From an uncultured Flavobacteriales bacterium (GTDB taxonomy: Bacteria; Bacteroidota; Bacteroidia; Flavobacteriales_G; Salibacteraceae), in assembly GCA_913062955.1 (NCBI GenBank), contig CAJXZP010000034.1, positions 1 to 41,369 of the forward strand: 41,369 nt of DNA, read 5' to 3'. This document shows positions 31,879-40,894 of the stretch, one piece after another. How positions within the stretch are numbered: the first letter of the stretch is position 1; every line of letters starts with the position of its first letter. The translations under genes and the position numbers were made by a program. Below the pieces are notes generated by a model. The model did not search any database. It was not told the origin of the DNA and was given only the letters and a program-made list of their open reading frames with translations.

Positions 31879-34690
31879 AATAGTAACAGGCCTTGCACTG
31901 TGCATGAGCTTTTTGATAAGTATTCCTTCGTTTGCACAAGGAAAATTATCAGGGGTGATCACCGATGCAATAACAAAAGAAACCCTAATTGGGGCAACCG
32001 TAATGATTGTAGGAACCTACAAAGGTTCAGCGACCGATATTGATGGGAAGTATGTCATTGCAGATATTAAAAAGGGCGATTATTCCATAAAGGTCAGCTT
32101 TATTGGATATGCCGATAAAATTTACAACGGAATTCATATTGACGATGGTAAAACCACCATATTAAATTCGGATCTGAGTTTGCGATCTCAAACCCTGAAA
32201 GCGGTGCAGATTGTTGGAGAGAAGAATTTAATTGATTTGGAATCCGGTGCTTCAGAGGTGAAAATTTCTCAAGAAGCTCTTTCCGAAATGAATGCACGGG
32301 ATGTCAATGAAGTAGCTGCGATGCAAGCGGGTGTCAATAAAACGACCGATGGAATTTCTATTCGGGGTGGAAGAGTTTACGAAACCCAATATGTAGTAGA
32401 TGGTATTTCTGTAGAGGATCCTTTAGCGGGTTCGGGTTCCGGAGTTAATGTGTCGGCCTCGTCTATTCAAGATATTCAAATTACCACAGGTGGTTCCGGT
32501 GCGGATCAAGCGGGGGGTATGGCCGGTGTTATCTCTACCAAAATTAGAGAAGGGGGCGATAAATTTCAAATCGGAGGCTCCTGGCAACGGGATAATTTAG
32601 GTTTCGATCAAGAGTCTTCGCATGCGTGGAATACGGATATTATGAATCTAAATCTAGGTGGAGCTGTTCCAGGAACCAAAAAGAAATTACGTTACTTTTT
32701 TGCCTTTGATGCCACTTTAACAGATGATTATTTTGGGGCTACAGCCAATCAATTGCATAGTTCTTTGTTACCTTCCAATGATTCTATTTGGGCACCCCGA
32801 TATAATAATGCCTATTCCAATACCATTAAGTTAACGTATGAAATAAAGCCAGGAACCAAAATATTCTTGACAAATCAGCACAACTTAAAAATAAATCAAA
32901 ATACCAGAACCTTACAAATTGTAGGATTTGATCAGGTATTGGCTCCCGGTTTTCAATATCAAAGAAGTTTAAACTTAGATAATGCCACTACCTATTCACA
33001 GCAATCCAACTTAACGGTTTTAAATTTAAATCACTTTTTTAATAACAACTGGAGTGTAAATGCAAGTGCAGGTAGATTGTTCACCAATTTAAGGGCAGAC
33101 GCAAATGGACGACCATTTAGAACAGAAACCGTGGATCAAATTTTGGATGAAGATGATATCGTTACCGATCCTGTAGGTATTTTCAATCCGGGTGATCCCG
33201 TGGTTTATACCCAACCTGGCCCATGGTTATATAACAATGGCGGGATTTCTGGAACTTGGCATGATCACTATGTACAGGATTATACATTGAAAGCCAAAGT
33301 GAGTTATTATCCAGAAAACAAAACACACCGGTATAGTTTTGGTTTTGAACATCACTTTCAAGAATACCAATGGACAGATGTTTTCAAACCTTGGATAGGG
33401 GCGCCAATTGTGATTAATGATACCCTTACCACTCCGTCTACAAGTGTTGGGGTGTCGAGTGATATTTGGAATGTGAAGCCATCTAATGGGGCCATTTATG
33501 CACAGGATGTAATCACCTATAAAGGAATTGTGGCCACTATTGGTTTACGAATGAACTACTGGGCACAGGGAACTTATATTGATGATGTCATTGCAGATCC
33601 TAATTCTCCAGTGGTGGATCAAATCCGTGAGGATTATATGGAGGAAACCTTTGGGATGTTTGGAAAACGATTTAAAGCCCGTTTATTACCCAAAATTAAT
33701 GTGTCATTCCCCGTAACCGATAACAACGTATTGTACTTCAATTACGGTCACTTTATGCGTTTACCGCATCCTCGATTTGTGTATCAAGGATTGGATTACA
33801 GATACCAGCAAAATTCGTTCTTGAGCAGTTTGGGTAATCCGAACTTGAATCCAGAGGTAAGTGTGAATTATGAATTGGGTATGAAATCACAACTCACCAA
33901 AGATTTAGCCTTTTCGGTTGCCGCATTTAATAACAACCGTTTTGATTACATCGTTTCAAGAAAAGTAATTGTAAATGATCCTACCGGACGACCAGTGACC
34001 AAATCCATGTATATCAATCAAGATTATGCACGTATCTATGGAGTGGAAGCCAGTATATTCTGGAGAATTGGTAAGCACTTCCGTACCACATTCAATGCGG
34101 CATATCAAGTGGCTCGTGGTAAATCCAATTCCGCACGAGAGTCGGGATTACAAATTGAGCAAAACGGAGAGGTTTCACTCACCAAAGAACAATATTTAGC
34201 TTGGGATAGACCATGGGATGTGAAATGGAATTTGATTTTCAAACCCGATACGAGTATGCATTTCCTACATGGTTTAACCGCCTTTACTACCATGCGTTAT
34301 TCTTCGGGCTATAGATATACTCCTCAAGTAAAAGTCGGAACAAATGATTTGGGTCGTCCAATTTATGAAGCGGATATGTCTCGTTATTTAGGAGAAAATG
34401 GTAAAGCTTGGTTTAATGCCGATTTGAAATTATCCTACCAAGTATCCATGAAGAAAAACAAAAAAACAGGCTTGATTTTTAGTTTCGAAATAAGAAATGT
34501 GTTGAATAACAAAAACGCCCAAACGGTGAACGCAATTACGGGTAAAGGATATGAAACGGGTGATGATGTTACTTCTCGATATAGAGATGTACGTTACCTT
34601 GGACCTGAAGAGTCAGGAGCATTACCGGATGACCCAGCACGATATTTAGCCCCTACACAATTTTTATACGGTATAAGCTTTAAATTTTAA
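31862..34690 (+). CDS. TonB-dependent outer-membrane receptor
   Basis: 942 aa. Signal peptide up to SIPSFAQ, then a carboxypeptidase-regulatory-like domain (about 26-105, GKLSGVITDAITKETLIGATVMIVGTYKG), as in Bacteroidota receptors. The plug domain (about 120-230) shows SIRGGRVYETQYVVDGISVEDP and an IQDIQITTGGSGADQAG segment. The long barrel ends LAPTQFLYGISFKF with terminal Phe. It imports an unknown ligand with TonB-ExbBD energy. No SusD partner is adjacent; instead lipoprotein, PorV-like and propeller genes surround it. ATG 31862 is used and overlaps the previous stop by 17 bp; the stop overlaps the next ATG by 1 base. Confidence 0.93.
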   Translation: MTLTGKIVTGLALCMSFLISIPSFAQGKLSGVITDAITKETLIGATVMIVGTYKGSATDIDGKYVIADIKKGDYSIKVSFIGYADKIYNGIHIDDGKTTILNSDLSLRSQTLKAVQIVGEKNLIDLESGASEVKISQEALSEMNARDVNEVAAMQAGVNKTTDGISIRGGRVYETQYVVDGISVEDPLAGSGSGVNVSASSIQDIQITTGGSGADQAGGMAGVISTKIREGGDKFQIGGSWQRDNLGFDQESSHAWNTDIMNLNLGGAVPGTKKKLRYFFAFDATLTDDYFGATANQLHSSLLPSNDSIWAPRYNNAYSNTIKLTYEIKPGTKIFLTNQHNLKINQNTRTLQIVGFDQVLAPGFQYQRSLNLDNATTYSQQSNLTVLNLNHFFNNNWSVNASAGRLFTNLRADANGRPFRTETVDQILDEDDIVTDPVGIFNPGDPVVYTQPGPWLYNNGGISGTWHDHYVQDYTLKAKVSYYPENKTHRYSFGFEHHFQEYQWTDVFKPWIGAPIVINDTLTTPSTSVGVSSDIWNVKPSNGAIYAQDVITYKGIVATIGLRMNYWAQGTYIDDVIADPNSPVVDQIREDYMEETFGMFGKRFKARLLPKINVSFPVTDNNVLYFNYGHFMRLPHPRFVYQGLDYRYQQNSFLSSLGNPNLNPEVSVNYELGMKSQLTKDLAFSVAAFNNNRFDYIVSRKVIVNDPTGRPVTKSMYINQDYARIYGVEASIFWRIGKHFRTTFNAAYQVARGKSNSARESGLQIEQNGEVSLTKEQYLAWDRPWDVKWNLIFKPDTSMHFLHGLTAFTTMRYSSGYRYTPQVKVGTNDLGRPIYEADMSRYLGENGKAWFNADLKLSYQVSMKKNKKTGLIFSFEIRNVLNNKNAQTVNAITGKGYETGDDVTSRYRDVRYLGPEESGALPDDPARYLAPTQFLYGISFKF

Positions 34691-35697
34691 TGAGAAAGTC
34701 ATTTTACATACTATTATGTGCACTGGGATTTTCAATAATTCAAGTACACGCTCAGATTATTCCTAATTTAGGGGGGCAACGGGCAGGGTTAGCTACATTT
34801 AGCTTTCTTAAAAATGATATGAATCCACGTTCTGCAGGTATTGGAGGCGCAAGTGTAGCGGTGAATACCGGTGGTTATTCAACCTTTTCAAATCCAGCAT
34901 TTGCGGCCGATTTAACCGGTTTGAATGCCACCTATTCTAGTTACCTAGTAGGTGCAGGGGTGCATCAAGGATTGTTTTCCATGGTGAGACCCGACAAAAA
35001 CAATGGCGCTATCGGGGTTTCTGTGAATTTCTTGAATTCTGGTGAAATGGATGTTCGTACCGAATTTCAACCAGATGGAACGGGTCAAACAGTGAATGCA
35101 AGTACCGTTGGAATTGGATTAACGTATTCGAAACGTTTATCGGATATGTTTACATTCGGAACTACATTACGATATATCAATGAACAATTGGCCGAATACA
35201 AAAACAATACGTTTACCATTGATTTAGGATTTGCCTATCAAACGGATTGGAGAAATTTATCTTTTGCGGTAATGCTTCAAAACTTTGGCGGTAATTCTAC
35301 TTTACAAGGCGATTATTTAGAGGTCGATTTTAATAGAAATGGAGTGGCTTTAGAAAACTATGTGTCCTCTTCTGTTTTTCGTTTAGGTTTCTCTATGCTA
35401 GCATATAAAAAAGAGCAACATTCCCTAACTTTTAATTTTGAATTACAGCATCCATCCGATAATGCCGAAAACTTCCGCTTGGGTTTAGAGTTTGAATATT
35501 TAGAATTGTTTTATTTCCGTGGAGGATATAAAATTAACGTGTTGGGCCATAATTGGCCAGTATTTGGAGCCGGTGTCCGTACGCATATAGGATCGCATAA
35601 ATTAATGATTGATTACGCAGCAGTTCCTACCAATCATTTAGGATTTCAACAATCTTTAGGATTGTCTTTCACACTTAATAATGATATACGCGAGTAG
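34690..35697 (+). CDS. PorV/PorQ family outer-membrane barrel protein
   Basis: 335 aa. Signal peptide MRKSFYILLCALGFSIIQVHAQ. LATFSFLKNDMNPRSAGIGGASVAV near 34-58 and FSNPAFAADLTG near 66-77 are the N-terminal signature of the UPF0164/PorV-PorQ group. Regular beta strands follow to the C-terminus (LGLSFTLNNDI). PorV shuttles T9SS cargo to the anchoring machinery, while PorQ-like paralogues are used by individual systems. The position between a TonB receptor and T9SS-type cargo suggests a dedicated helper for this cluster. Start overlaps the receptor stop by 1 base (TAATG). Confidence 0.87.
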   Translation: MRKSFYILLCALGFSIIQVHAQIIPNLGGQRAGLATFSFLKNDMNPRSAGIGGASVAVNTGGYSTFSNPAFAADLTGLNATYSSYLVGAGVHQGLFSMVRPDKNNGAIGVSVNFLNSGEMDVRTEFQPDGTGQTVNASTVGIGLTYSKRLSDMFTFGTTLRYINEQLAEYKNNTFTIDLGFAYQTDWRNLSFAVMLQNFGGNSTLQGDYLEVDFNRNGVALENYVSSSVFRLGFSMLAYKKEQHSLTFNFELQHPSDNAENFRLGLEFEYLELFYFRGGYKINVLGHNWPVFGAGVRTHIGSHKLMIDYAAVPTNHLGFQQSLGLSFTLNNDIRE

Positions 35698-35698
35698 T

Positions 35699-36895
35699 AT
35701 GAAAACAGTATCTTTTTTAGCGTCATTATTGACATTGGTGGTTTTTACTACTGGATGTGATAACTTCTTTGGAGATAAAACGGATGTGAGTTTTATTGAT
35801 ATTCCTGATTATCAAAATAAACCCATTGCCTACGTACCTATACAACCCGTTTTGGATCAATTTGTAAATCCTACCGATGTATTAGCCGGGTTTGATGAGT
35901 TAATTTACGTAGCCGATAACGGTAGAGAACAAATTGTAGGTCTGGATCAAAGTGGTCGGGAACTATATAGTATTAATATCCCAGGAGTGGTTTCTGTGGT
36001 TCAGGATAGGCAATTGAATTTGTTAGCCATCGGGACCAAAGATACGATTATCAATGGCTTCAATTATTCGTTTTCTTGTATTTACAGAATTGACCTACAA
36101 GGCGTGTTTGGGTATGGATTGAATAATGCCAAAATCGTAAATGAAATTGTACACCCTTTTTACTTTAAGAATACCTTTTCATCTTCCGATTTAAATGTGC
36201 GTTTGCAAGATATTGCCGTTATTGGTGAGAATGAATTTTATGTTTCTCGTACCGGGAATAGTAATAATGTGAATCAATTTGGAGGTCCGGATGATGCCGT
36301 ACTATTATTTGATGCTAACGATACCTATATTACTCCAATTAGTGTCACCACCAGAGGTGGGGTGTTTAGAGATTTCTTTAAATCGCCAACGGGAATGACT
36401 TCAGCCGCTCAGCCCCCACAAATTAGTGCAAGTAATTCGAGACACTTTGTATTTACCTCCATGGATCAGGGGGGCGATAACTTATATAAAGTGCGTTCTA
36501 TTTCGTATAATGAAACGGATTTTGGGGTGGAGTACAATCCAAATGATATTTTGATTTTAGATACCAACGTAGCAGAAGGATCCATTTTTGATCCCGGAAA
36601 GTTTACCGAGCCTGTAGATGTCACCTTATCGGGTGATGGAACAGGATATATTTTTGTAGTGGATAGAGTAAAGGATTCGGTCTATCAATTTACCTTAAAT
36701 GGTTTGGAAGGTATTAAACCACCTCCAGGCACAGGTTCGTCCAAATATGTCAAAGTTTCTTTTGGCGGTTCTGGGATTGAGCTAACACAATTTGACCAAC
36801 CTAGAGCAGTCGCTTATTTAAATGAAATTCTGTATGTAGCCGATTCGGGTAACGGACGGATTTTACGTTTTAAACTGACCACCGATTTCGATTGA
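35699..36895 (+). CDS. Lipoprotein with NHL/beta-propeller-like repeats (398 aa)
   Basis: Signal peptide II: MKTVSFLASLLTLVVFTTGCDNF, lipobox TTGC with Cys near residue 20. The body repeats a propeller-type motif: PTDVLAGFDELIYVADNGREQIVGLDQSG (about 58-86), EPVDVTLSGDGTGYIFVVDRVKDSVYQFTLNG (about 303-335) and QPRAVAYLNEILYVADSGNGRILRFKL (about 367-393). The YVAD.GN.RI form is the NHL type. Function unknown, likely a ligand- or protein-binding surface module. Begins 1 bp after the PorV-like stop (35697) and ends in a terminator. Confidence 0.85.
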   Translation: MKTVSFLASLLTLVVFTTGCDNFFGDKTDVSFIDIPDYQNKPIAYVPIQPVLDQFVNPTDVLAGFDELIYVADNGREQIVGLDQSGRELYSINIPGVVSVVQDRQLNLLAIGTKDTIINGFNYSFSCIYRIDLQGVFGYGLNNAKIVNEIVHPFYFKNTFSSSDLNVRLQDIAVIGENEFYVSRTGNSNNVNQFGGPDDAVLLFDANDTYITPISVTTRGGVFRDFFKSPTGMTSAAQPPQISASNSRHFVFTSMDQGGDNLYKVRSISYNETDFGVEYNPNDILILDTNVAEGSIFDPGKFTEPVDVTLSGDGTGYIFVVDRVKDSVYQFTLNGLEGIKPPPGTGSSKYVKVSFGGSGIELTQFDQPRAVAYLNEILYVADSGNGRILRFKLTTDFD

Positions 36896-36921
36896 TCGAG
36901 CTCGAAATACTAAAATAATTG

Positions 36922-36958
36922 AAATCCCTAGTCGCTTTTGTGGCTAGGGATTTTTTTT
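36922..36958 (+). terminator. Intrinsic terminator ending the receptor/PorV operon
   Basis: AAATCCCTAGTCGC (36922-36935) pairs with GTGGCTAGGGATTT (36940-36953), with two G-T pairs near the loop, followed by a run of Ts to 36958. Confidence 0.93.
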
Positions 36959-36998
36959 GGAAAAATACTTAGCGCTTAAAGTACCGTATTTATACCTA

Positions 36999-37029
36999 TT
37001 GACAATAAATTAGTAACGCGCTAGTTTTG
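36999..37029 (+). promoter_or_regulatory. Bacteroidetes-type promoter for the 37058-41369 unit
   Basis: TTG at 36999-37001, a 20-nt spacer, then TAGTTTTG at 37022-37029, an ideal match. Predicted start about 37035, leader about 23 nt before ATG 37058. The -7 octamer is the same as that of the orphan gene at 1415. Confidence 0.72.
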
Positions 37030-37057
37030 AGGTAGTTATTAATTTAATCCATGCTTT

Positions 37058-37990
37058 ATGAAATGTCTCGTTAATTACCTGCCAGTTGTTTTTGTGTTAT
37101 TACTCAATACCTGTTTAACAAAAGCGTATTCTCAATTGTATTCTAGTGGAAATACTAATATAGTCGGATTCAAGGTAGGAATTGGAGTTTCCGCTCCAAA
37201 TGCCAGTTTAGATATTACCGATTATTCCCAAAGCCTTGCCGGAGGAAATCCCGCGATTCCCTTAATAAGACTACAAAGTACATCACTCAATACTGTTGCC
37301 TTTAGTACTAATTATTGGGATTTCCGAATGGATTTAGGTACAAAACTTACCTTTTGGCATCATACCAATTTAAGTTCACCAACGAAGGTATTTGAACTCG
37401 GCTTTGATCATGTAAAGATTCATTCAAAATTGGAAGTGGGTGAATTTTCTGAATATGGATCCGGTATGACACCCAATGGAACCCAAGGCTATAATTTATC
37501 CCTTGGGTTACGCCAAGTTTCGGATGGTATTTGGAATGGCTCTGGGTCTGCATTGTTTTCTACAAATACCGGAGAGCTGCAAATACTGACCAATAGCTCC
37601 GGAACAATTAGTGGGCCTAGCGATTTGATCAACAATGTTAGAATGATGATTCATCATTCGGGCGTATCTATTGGTACCACTTATTTACCCAATAACTACA
37701 CTTTGTCGGTGGATGGTACCGCCATTTTTACCAAAATAGTGATTCGAGAAATAAGTGATTGGCCCGATTTTGTTTTCGAAAAAGAATACGATCTAAGATC
37801 CTTACAAGAAGTAGAAGCTTTTATTGTCCAAAACGGCCATTTACCAGAAGTGCCTTCGGCAGCGGAAGTTCATAAAGAGGGCATGGATGTAATTGAGATA
37901 AACAAAATATTGATTCTAAAAGTCGAGGAATTAACTCTTTACCTTATTCAGTTGGATGCCCGATTGGCGCAAATGGAATCAAATCATTAA
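37058..37990 (+). CDS. Tail-fibre/autochaperone-type surface protein (310 aa)
   Basis: Signal peptide ends about residue 26 (TKAYSQ). VGIGVSAPNASLDI near residue 42 and SVDGTAIFTKIVIRE near 220 are shared by Bacteroidota proteins annotated as tail fibre domain-containing. The C-terminal part (WPDFVFEKEYDLRSLQEVEAFIVQNGHLPEVPSAAEV ... INKILILKVEELTLYLIQL) is their standard tail, ending in a coiled-coil-forming helix that probably trimerises. Despite the name there is no phage context. Likely an extracellular surface fibre or adhesin. The gap to the next gene is 10 bp, so it is in an operon with the 963-aa hydrolase. Confidence 0.78.
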   Translation: MKCLVNYLPVVFVLLLNTCLTKAYSQLYSSGNTNIVGFKVGIGVSAPNASLDITDYSQSLAGGNPAIPLIRLQSTSLNTVAFSTNYWDFRMDLGTKLTFWHHTNLSSPTKVFELGFDHVKIHSKLEVGEFSEYGSGMTPNGTQGYNLSLGLRQVSDGIWNGSGSALFSTNTGELQILTNSSGTISGPSDLINNVRMMIHHSGVSIGTTYLPNNYTLSVDGTAIFTKIVIREISDWPDFVFEKEYDLRSLQEVEAFIVQNGHLPEVPSAAEVHKEGMDVIEINKILILKVEELTLYLIQLDARLAQMESNH

Positions 37991-38000
37991 CCGATGAGTT

Positions 38001-40892
38001 ATGAAAAAGCAAATATTTTATGTGGTCTTATTCCTGATTCAAGGCATAGGATTATCACAAGAGGAGGAAGGTGATTTTAGTGCAAGTGGTATCAAAAATC
38101 AATTTTATTATGTAAACCCATTTAACTACTTGAAAAATATAGATGAATCATATATTCCTACACGGGTATTAATAGACCGAGAGCCTTATGGCGAAATAAT
38201 CCTGGCAGTAGATGGATTCGAAAATAGTACAACCATTGATTTTAAAGATTGGTTAGGGATTTTTAGAGGGTTGCGATTTGGTCATTTCGATACCAATTAC
38301 GTTTCATCGATAGATTCGTTTGAGTACGTAGCTAATTTGCAGTACCGTCATAACCGTACCTATCCTATTGGTATAATGGATTATGAATTTAATCGAATTA
38401 AACAAGCAGCTCTGGATAATGGAGAACTAATGGAAACCGATGAAGGGTTATTTGTAAATGAAGCCTCTTTGGAATCTTTTTCAACGCATCGAGCGGTAAT
38501 ATCAGGAGTTATGAGTCATCATATATTTGGTGATGCCGTTAGTTTTTATATCGGTGATTTTTACAATTTTTCGAATATTAGTCCTGAAAGTAAGGCGTTA
38601 GTCCAAGTAGAAATTGATTTTGGTAATGGGGATGGGTTTCAAGCTATTGAGTTAAATAGTGAAAGATTGGTTCAATATGGTACTGAAAGTGGGTTTGTGC
38701 ATATGATTACTAGATTGACGTATCAATTTGTTGGATCAGAGGAAACCGAACAGGTATATGCACATTCTACTTTTTTTAGAACTGGTTCGTCCACGGTACC
38801 GATGCCCGATGAACTTCCTATTCAAAACATGGCAACTAAAACGGATATAATAGATCCTAGCTTAACAGGTTTTTATCCAGAGCCTGTGCGTAAATGGATG
38901 GATATTGTGGTAGCAAAAGGAGGCATGCATGGTGAAGTAACTATTCGTGTATGGCGGGAAGATTACCGTGATTGTAAAATAGAATATAATATTTTGTACT
39001 CTCCTCAGAACACGGAGGAAAATAAATTACGTAGACCAATTATTATTTGCGATGGTTTTGACCCAGGAAATCAACGTGATTACTTCGCTACAAATAAACC
39101 GTATGATGAATACCGTTTAGACAAGGATGCCGATTATCGCGGTCTGTATGAACTCATAAATGGGAATCCTTCGCCATGGTATTCTGGACAGCCCAGTGCA
39201 AATTTAATAACCAAATTGCGGAATGATGGCTACGATATTATTGTAGTGAATTTTTTAAATGGTGCGGGTGATATCATACAAAATGCAGGAACTGAAGGTT
39301 TACGTGGTTTCTTAAATGATGTGATAAATGGACCGGTATATCGAGATAATAAAACAGAAGAAGCCGTATTAATTGGTCCAAGTATGGGAGGGATAATTAC
39401 TCGGTTGGCATTAGTTCAAATGCAAGAAGCAGATCCGGTAGAAGATCCGTTTGTGAAAATGTGGATTTCATTTGATTCGCCCCAGAAGGGAGCTAATATT
39501 GCCATTGGTGTACAACATACCATAGAAAAATTGGCGGAGTGGAGTAAAGATGATACGCCCTTAAATGCTCTAAAAACAACAGCGGCTAAACAAATGTTGC
39601 TATCGCATTTCCAATCATATGGTTCTGGAAATGAGCATTCATCTTTGTTCGATCACTTGTATGATGATCTATTACAAGATAAATATCCCGTTTATTCTAA
39701 AAACTACGCCATTTCCAATGGAGGAAAATCTAAGTTATTTGAGAATACTACGAACCGAATAGCTTATTTTCAACCAAAGTTGAACACGAAGTGGGGGTAT
39801 TATTTTTTATTAACTCCAGTTGGCTATTTTTGGTTTTTAAACAGTATTTATGTCCATGGATTTCCAAGAAACCAAGTTTCCGGCTATCGTGACCTTATGG
39901 TGTCTTATTACCCTATTGGTGGCCCCGATATTAAAGGCTATTCTAATCAAATTGGATATGATAATGCTCCAGGGGGATGGTTTGCGGTTCCGTATTTGAT
40001 TAATTATCATAAAAAAAACAGACAACAGCAATCGGATGATTCAAATATCCGTTTAACCCGATCTACTTTCATGACTACCACCTCTGCTTTTGGTATTGAA
40101 GCAGATTACGGCAATGTTTATAACACTTGGGAGGATTATACGGGTAGAATAAAATACGACTCTACTAAATTTTTAACGCCTTTTGATGAAGTGTATGGAA
40201 TGAGTGGAATCTGTGAGGAGCATGTAAGGATTAGTGAAAAAACCGGAGAAGATATAATTAATAAAATGTTACATCCGGAGTTTAGGGAATCTGAACGTCC
40301 ACGTAATAGACTAAACGCAACAATAAATCAACAAGTAAACGGTCCTGTAGCCTATACGGCAAAAGAGAAATATACGTTTGGAGGAAATGGTAATACCTAT
40401 ACCGTCCAAAGTAATGCTAATCTTAATATCAAGGCGGGTGAAGAAATCGTCTTACTCCCTGGTTTTAGTACCGAAGAAGGAGCCTATATTATGGCTGAAA
40501 TTACTACTATAGATTACACAACTGTATTTATGAAAACCAATGGTACCAATACGCAAGCGGTAGATTATACGCAACAATCACCTTATTTGGGACTGGTGTT
40601 TAATTACGGAGCCATTACAGGAATTGGAGATCAGACTAAGTATGATATGGTTAGTATTTACCCCAACCCAGTAAAGAATGAATTGAACTTGGAAGTAAAA
40701 GGGGTTGAATCGTGTGCAAATTTAGAATTGCAGATCTTTTCTAGTAATGGTAAATTAGTGTATTCGGGTAAAATAAATACCAATCAACAGGAGGTAGTAA
40801 ATGTAACTACCTTTGCACAAGGTGTTTATTATTGTAAGATTTTGTCTAACAAAACAGAACTGTGTAAAGCAGAATTTGTAAAAGTTAAATAG
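38001..40892 (+). CDS. Secreted alpha/beta-hydrolase-like protein with T9SS tail (963 aa)
   Basis: Signal peptide about 1-20. The N-terminal 320 residues are beta-rich and unassigned. A hydrolase-like region (about 345-520) starts RRPIIICDGFDPGNQRDYF and has the nucleophile elbow GPSMGG (about residue 456), matching GxSxG of lipases and esterases, then FDSPQKGANIA, like a lipase lid region. A T-rich stretch follows, then a repeat-like ANLNIKAGEEIVLLPGF (about 815-835), typical of Bacteroidota surface proteins. A T9SS type A tail closes it, from SIYPNPVKNELNLEV to CKAEFVKVK. Likely an exported lipase or esterase; the acid and histidine of the triad were not located with certainty. Confidence 0.82.
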   Translation: MKKQIFYVVLFLIQGIGLSQEEEGDFSASGIKNQFYYVNPFNYLKNIDESYIPTRVLIDREPYGEIILAVDGFENSTTIDFKDWLGIFRGLRFGHFDTNYVSSIDSFEYVANLQYRHNRTYPIGIMDYEFNRIKQAALDNGELMETDEGLFVNEASLESFSTHRAVISGVMSHHIFGDAVSFYIGDFYNFSNISPESKALVQVEIDFGNGDGFQAIELNSERLVQYGTESGFVHMITRLTYQFVGSEETEQVYAHSTFFRTGSSTVPMPDELPIQNMATKTDIIDPSLTGFYPEPVRKWMDIVVAKGGMHGEVTIRVWREDYRDCKIEYNILYSPQNTEENKLRRPIIICDGFDPGNQRDYFATNKPYDEYRLDKDADYRGLYELINGNPSPWYSGQPSANLITKLRNDGYDIIVVNFLNGAGDIIQNAGTEGLRGFLNDVINGPVYRDNKTEEAVLIGPSMGGIITRLALVQMQEADPVEDPFVKMWISFDSPQKGANIAIGVQHTIEKLAEWSKDDTPLNALKTTAAKQMLLSHFQSYGSGNEHSSLFDHLYDDLLQDKYPVYSKNYAISNGGKSKLFENTTNRIAYFQPKLNTKWGYYFLLTPVGYFWFLNSIYVHGFPRNQVSGYRDLMVSYYPIGGPDIKGYSNQIGYDNAPGGWFAVPYLINYHKKNRQQQSDDSNIRLTRSTFMTTTSAFGIEADYGNVYNTWEDYTGRIKYDSTKFLTPFDEVYGMSGICEEHVRISEKTGEDIINKMLHPEFRESERPRNRLNATINQQVNGPVAYTAKEKYTFGGNGNTYTVQSNANLNIKAGEEIVLLPGFSTEEGAYIMAEITTIDYTTVFMKTNGTNTQAVDYTQQSPYLGLVFNYGAITGIGDQTKYDMVSIYPNPVKNELNLEVKGVESCANLELQIFSSNGKLVYSGKINTNQQEVVNVTTFAQGVYYCKILSNKTELCKAEFVKVK

Positions 40893-40894
40893 TT

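Noticed and set aside
37058-37990. Tail-fibre domain as sign of a prophage
   Set aside because: No other phage genes nearby; this domain is common in non-phage surface proteins of Bacteroidota.
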